Assembly: GCA_037388885.1 (NCBI GenBank)
Contig: JARRJS010000002.1
Location: 29,918-93,917, forward strand
Source of the DNA: JARRJS01 sp037388885
GTDB lineage: Bacteria; Gemmatimonadota; Gemmatimonadetes; Longimicrobiales; RSA9
Direction of reading: 5' to 3'
DNA: 64,000 nucleotides
In this document: piece by piece, positions 61,138 through 64,000 of the stretch
Layout: each line of letters begins with the position of its first letter
How positions within the stretch are numbered: the stretch's first letter is position 1
Translations under genes and position numbers: made by a program
Notes under the pieces: generated by a model
Databases searched by the model: none
Seen by the model: the letters and a program-made list of their open reading frames with translations, nothing else
What the model was told of the DNA's origin: nothing

Positions 61138-62156
61138 TCGACTTCCGCAGCGACACGGTAACGCGTCCCACGGATGGCATGCGCCAGGCCATCGCCACTG
61201 CCGAAGTGGGGGACGCCGCCCTGGGCGATGACCCGACAGTGGAACGGCTGGAACGCCGGGTCGCGGAGCTGCTCGGCAAGGAAGCGGCGTTGTTCTTTCC
61301 CAGCGGCATCATGGCAAACCAGACCGCCGTGCTGGTCCACACGCGGCCCGGTACGGAAGTGATCATCGACCGGCGCGGGCACATCCTGGACTGGGAGGAA
61401 GCGGCGCCGGCCATGTGGTCGGGTGTGCTGGTGCGTCCCGTGGACACGCCGGACGGGATTCTGGATGGCGACCTGGCACGGGCAGCGATCCGGCCCAGAG
61501 ACGTGCCGCAGCCGGAGACGTCGCTGATCTGCATGGAGAACACGCACAATGCTGCCGGCGGCAAGGTCGCGCCGCTCGCGAAGCTGAAAGCCGTGCACGA
61601 CGTGGCGAAGGAGCATGGCCTGCCGGTGCATCTGGACGGCGCTCGGTTGTGGAACGCCAGTGCAGCCAGCGGCGTCGGCCTGTCGGAATACGCGGCGACG
61701 GCCGACACCGTCATGGTCGCCCTGTCCAAGGCACTCGGCTGTCCTATTGGCTCCATGCTCGCGGGACCGGCGGACACGTTGGCCCGGGGGCGGCGCGTTC
61801 GGCGAAGGCTGGGCGGGTCCATGCGACAGGTGGGCATCCTGGCGGCCGCCGGCTTGTACGCGCTGGACCACCACCTCGAGCGCATCGCGGAGGATCACCG
61901 TCGGGCGCGCCGGCTGGCAGAGCAGATCTCGGAGCTGGACGGGGTGTCGGTCGTGATGCCCGAAACCAATATCATCATGGTCGACATCTTGCGTGAGGAC
62001 GCCGACGGCCCGACCGTAGTGGACAAGCTCGCCCGCCGCGGTGTGCTTGTGAGTCTGTTCGGGCCACGCCGCGTTCGGGCCGTGACCCACCTGGACGTGG
62101 ACGACGACGGCGTGCAGAGCGCCGCCCGGGCGTTCGCTGAAGTGATGACCGGGTAG
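61134..62156 (+). CDS. ltaE: Low-specificity L-threonine aldolase
   Basis: A PLP enzyme splitting L-threonine or allo-threonine to glycine and acetaldehyde. The 340 residues begin with IDFRSDTVTRPTDGMRQA, the family's hallmark. EVGDAALGDDPTVERLE, FPSGIMANQ and HLDGARLWN follow, and the PLP Lys lies in VALSKALGCPIGS. GTG 61134 sits eight bases after AGGAGG and overlaps the zinc-ribbon stop by four bases. The N-terminal FRSDT fixes this start. Confidence 0.95.
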   Translation: MIDFRSDTVTRPTDGMRQAIATAEVGDAALGDDPTVERLERRVAELLGKEAALFFPSGIMANQTAVLVHTRPGTEVIIDRRGHILDWEEAAPAMWSGVLVRPVDTPDGILDGDLARAAIRPRDVPQPETSLICMENTHNAAGGKVAPLAKLKAVHDVAKEHGLPVHLDGARLWNASAASGVGLSEYAATADTVMVALSKALGCPIGSMLAGPADTLARGRRVRRRLGGSMRQVGILAAAGLYALDHHLERIAEDHRRARRLAEQISELDGVSVVMPETNIIMVDILREDADGPTVVDKLARRGVLVSLFGPRRVRAVTHLDVDDDGVQSAARAFAEVMTG

Positions 62157-62209
62157 ATGTCGGGACCATGCACTTTTCACGTTGGCACTCTCCCCGAGGA
62201 GGAGCGACG

Positions 62210-62740
62210 ATGAAGACGACACGGCTATTACCGGTGGCAGTAGCGGTAGTCGGTCTGGCAGCTGCGGGTTGCAGCCAGAACCAGCCACCGCCTCCGCCCC
62301 AACCGGTAGTGCAGGTGGACACGGTGACCGTCACCCGCGAAGTGCCGCCGCCGTTGCCGCAGGGCAATCCTACGACAATCTGCCTGGCGAACGGGCAGTC
62401 GGTGGACATCCGCGTCTCTGCGCAGGGTGACACGCTCATCGGTCCGCAGCGCGCCAAGCTGCAGGACCTGCGGCCCGTGCTCGGCTTCCAGGGCAACTAT
62501 GCTGCTGGCACGTCCTGGTTCGTGGGTGATGAGGCGATCCGGATGAACAGGCGCCAGTATCACAAGTTCGGCACGCCCGTGGCCAAGCGCTGCGGCGACC
62601 TCAAGATCGTGGGCGCAAACAACGGTGTGAACCTGTTCGCGGATGCCGACGCGACGGCGCCATTCAGCATAGTGTACGTGCCTGTCAGCCCCGGCATATT
62701 CCAGTCGTACCAGGCGCAGGTGGGCCGCGTTCGCGGCTGA
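62210..62740 (+). CDS. Lipoprotein, unknown function
   Basis: A 176-residue protein with a lipoprotein signal (PVAVAVVGLAAAGCSQN). A Pro-rich linker (QPPPPPQPVV) and a globular domain follow, with two cysteines (TICLANGQ, AKRCGDLK) that could form a disulfide. ATG 62210 follows GAGGAGGAG closely and gives the signal; an upstream in-frame ATG at 62168 does not. No domain is recognised with confidence. It stands alone between ltaE and recA, followed by a strong hairpin. Confidence 0.8.
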   Translation: MKTTRLLPVAVAVVGLAAAGCSQNQPPPPPQPVVQVDTVTVTREVPPPLPQGNPTTICLANGQSVDIRVSAQGDTLIGPQRAKLQDLRPVLGFQGNYAAGTSWFVGDEAIRMNRRQYHKFGTPVAKRCGDLKIVGANNGVNLFADADATAPFSIVYVPVSPGIFQSYQAQVGRVRG

Positions 62741-62765
62741 ACTTTCGCCTCGCCGGGAGCATGCG

Positions 62766-62807
62766 AGAGGCCACGGGGCGACCGTTGTGGTCTGCCCCAT
62801 GGCCTCT
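62766..62807 (+). terminator. Terminator-like hairpin after the lipoprotein gene
   Basis: AGAGGCCACGGGGC (62766-62779) pairs with GCCCCATGGCCTCT (62794-62807): a 14-bp stem with one mismatch and a 14-base loop, 25 bases after the stop. It is followed by TCT rather than a long T-tract. Confidence 0.55.
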
Positions 62808-62862
62808 TCTGCCATGCCGCCGACTCCTTCAGCCCTTCCCGGCCACCGGTGGCGGCCGCATC

Positions 62863-62891
62863 TTTCCACCACCCGACGCAGGGGGTATCTT
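62863..62891 (+). promoter_or_regulatory. Candidate promoter for recA
   Basis: TTTCCA (62863-62868), 17 bases, TATCTT (62886-62891), leaving about 55 bases of leader before ATG 62952. Each hexamer matches four of six. I do not see a convincing LexA box in the leader. Confidence 0.4.
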
Positions 62892-62951
62892 GGTTCGGAG
62901 CGGGCCCACCGGAATCCCCGACAGAACCGTAACTCGTTGACAGGCGGAGAC

Positions 62952-64000
62952 ATGCCGACGGTCGAGATCTCCGAGGAAAAGAAGAAGGCACTGAATGTCG
63001 CGATCCAGCAGATCGAGCGCGCGTACGGCAAGGGCTCGATCATGCGCATGGGCGTCGACGGGGCGCGCATCGAGGTCGCGGCGATCTCGACGGGCGCCAT
63101 TAACCTGGACGCGGCCGTCGGCATCGGCGGCATTCCGCGCGGTCGCGTCACGGAGGTCTACGGTCCGGAATCCAGCGGCAAGACCACGCTCTGCCTCCAC
63201 ATCATCGCCAACGCGCAGAAGGCCGGCGGCGTGGCTGCCTTCATCGATGCCGAGCACGCGCTGGACATCGAGTACGCACGCAAGCTGGGCGTCGACGTGG
63301 ACAACCTGCTGGTCAGCCAGCCGGACACGGGCGAGCAGGCCCTGGAGATCGCCGAGGTGCTCATCCGCAGCAATGCGGTGGAGGTCGTAGTCATCGACTC
63401 GGTGGCCGCGCTGGTGCCGCGGGCGGAGATCGAAGGCGAGATGGGCGATTCGCACGTCGGCCTGCAGGCCCGCCTCATGAGCCAGGCGCTGCGCAAGTTG
63501 ACGGGCGCGGTGAACCGTTCCCGCACGGCCGTGGTCTTCACCAACCAGATCCGTGAGAAGATCGGCGTCATGTTCGGCAACCCGGAGACCACGACGGGTG
63601 GCCGGGCGCTCAAGTTCTACGCCAGCCTGCGCATGGATATCCGGCGTATCGGCGCCATCAAGGACGGTCAGGAACTGGTGGGCAACCGCACGCGCGTGAA
63701 AGTGGTGAAGAACAAAATGGCGCCGCCGTTCCGCCAGGCCGAGTTCGACATCATGTACAACGAAGGGATCAGCCACCACGGCCTGCTGATCGACCTGGGT
63801 GCCGAGCTGGGCATCGTGGACAAGTCGGGCGCATGGTACTCCTACGGCGAGACACGTCTGGGCCAGGGCCGGGAGAACGCCAAGGCGTTCCTCAGGGAGA
63901 ACGAGGAGCTGTCGCAGGAGATCGAGGACAAGGTCCGCCAAGAGCTTGGCATGAAAGGCTCGTCGCCGGCGGACGAGGAATCCGAGGACGACGTTTCCGA
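62952..64000 (+). CDS. recA: Recombinase A (3' end outside window)
   Basis: RecA forms filaments on single-stranded DNA, drives strand exchange and triggers LexA cleavage. 349 residues are visible with the frame still open at the window edge; little is missing. Walker A is GPESSGKTT (71-79), AFIDAEHALD follows, Walker B is VVVIDSVAAL, and loop L2 is IGVMFGNPETTTGG. The C terminus is acidic (PADEESEDDVSE), as usual. ATG 62952 follows GGCGGAG. It lies 211 bases after the lipoprotein gene with its own promoter-like sequence. Confidence 0.97.
   Translation, partial: MPTVEISEEKKKALNVAIQQIERAYGKGSIMRMGVDGARIEVAAISTGAINLDAAVGIGGIPRGRVTEVYGPESSGKTTLCLHIIANAQKAGGVAAFIDAEHALDIEYARKLGVDVDNLLVSQPDTGEQALEIAEVLIRSNAVEVVVIDSVAALVPRAEIEGEMGDSHVGLQARLMSQALRKLTGAVNRSRTAVVFTNQIREKIGVMFGNPETTTGGRALKFYASLRMDIRRIGAIKDGQELVGNRTRVKVVKNKMAPPFRQAEFDIMYNEGISHHGLLIDLGAELGIVDKSGAWYSYGETRLGQGRENAKAFLRENEELSQEIEDKVRQELGMKGSSPADEESEDDVS

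Noticed and set aside
62892..62951. Possible LexA box upstream of recA (GAAC and GTTG near 62925-62940)
   Set aside because: The half-sites are neither a proper inverted nor direct repeat matching a known LexA consensus.
1..64000. CRISPR arrays, tRNA/rRNA genes, insertion sequences, prophage or a defence island
   Set aside because: None seen: no regular direct repeats with spacers, no tRNA T-arm patterns in the gaps, and no transposase, integrase or phage proteins.

Overview
The window is a GC-rich (about two thirds GC by eye), densely coded chromosomal segment with about 60 genes, mostly housekeeping, in long runs of touching or overlapping genes (GTGA, ATGA and TGATG junctions). I see no tRNA, rRNA, CRISPR array, phage or insertion sequence. 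A diderm is suggested by a SurA-type periplasmic isomerase, an EnvC-type activator with FtsEX, lipoproteins and a soluble lytic transglycosylase. UbiE/MenG, a bacterial eRF1-like factor, a bacillithiol-type reductase and an ECF sigma operon with a toastrack protein fit a Gemmatimonadota-like organism best. That assignment is my inference; a 16S or RecA phylogeny would settle it.

Layout. 1-2712 (+): end of guaB, an eRF1-like (baeRF) protein and an orphan protein whose paralogue lies at 24488-25195. 2880-18377 (-): a 15-kb run comprising DUF58/VWA and BatA-like proteins, mfd, two parvulin isomerases, pdxA, ftsE-ftsX-envC, holB, moaC and a lytic transglycosylase. 18610-24240 (+): a small membrane protein, lepA, a ROK sugar kinase, a PfkB-type kinase and a STAS/histidine-kinase-type ATPase coupled to a DUF4325-like protein. 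25360-36800 (+): a nucleotidyltransferase-phosphomannomutase fusion, a Cys/Met PLP enzyme, a penicillin-acylase-family hydrolase, a YpdA-type reductase, P5C dehydrogenase, a structured non-coding gap with an inverted repeat pair, then Fe-S proteins Nfu and Mrp and a SAM hydrolase.

36820-40823 (-) is an ECF sigma/anti-sigma operon with envelope proteins. 40943-46326 (+) holds menG, a frameshifted small gene, OsmC, an M14 peptidase and a phosphodiesterase, with one membrane protein on the minus strand. 46329-51855 (-) holds a UvrC-like nuclease without its second nuclease half, mutM, purD, an M48 peptidase and a cystathionine synthase/lyase. 52108-64000 (+) holds an alpha/beta hydrolase, glmM and a frameshifted glmS (amino-sugar supply), dtd, maf, mtnA, glpK, a LOG-like protein, small membrane proteins, threonine aldolase, a lipoprotein and the start of recA.

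The most interesting items are the paralogous orphan pair, the STAS-ATPase/DUF4325 module, the sigma operon ending in an apparent OsmC deletion remnant, the inverted hairpin repeats at 34143-34437, and two clear reading-frame breaks (41688-42035 and glmS near 56060) that are either real lesions or assembly errors.
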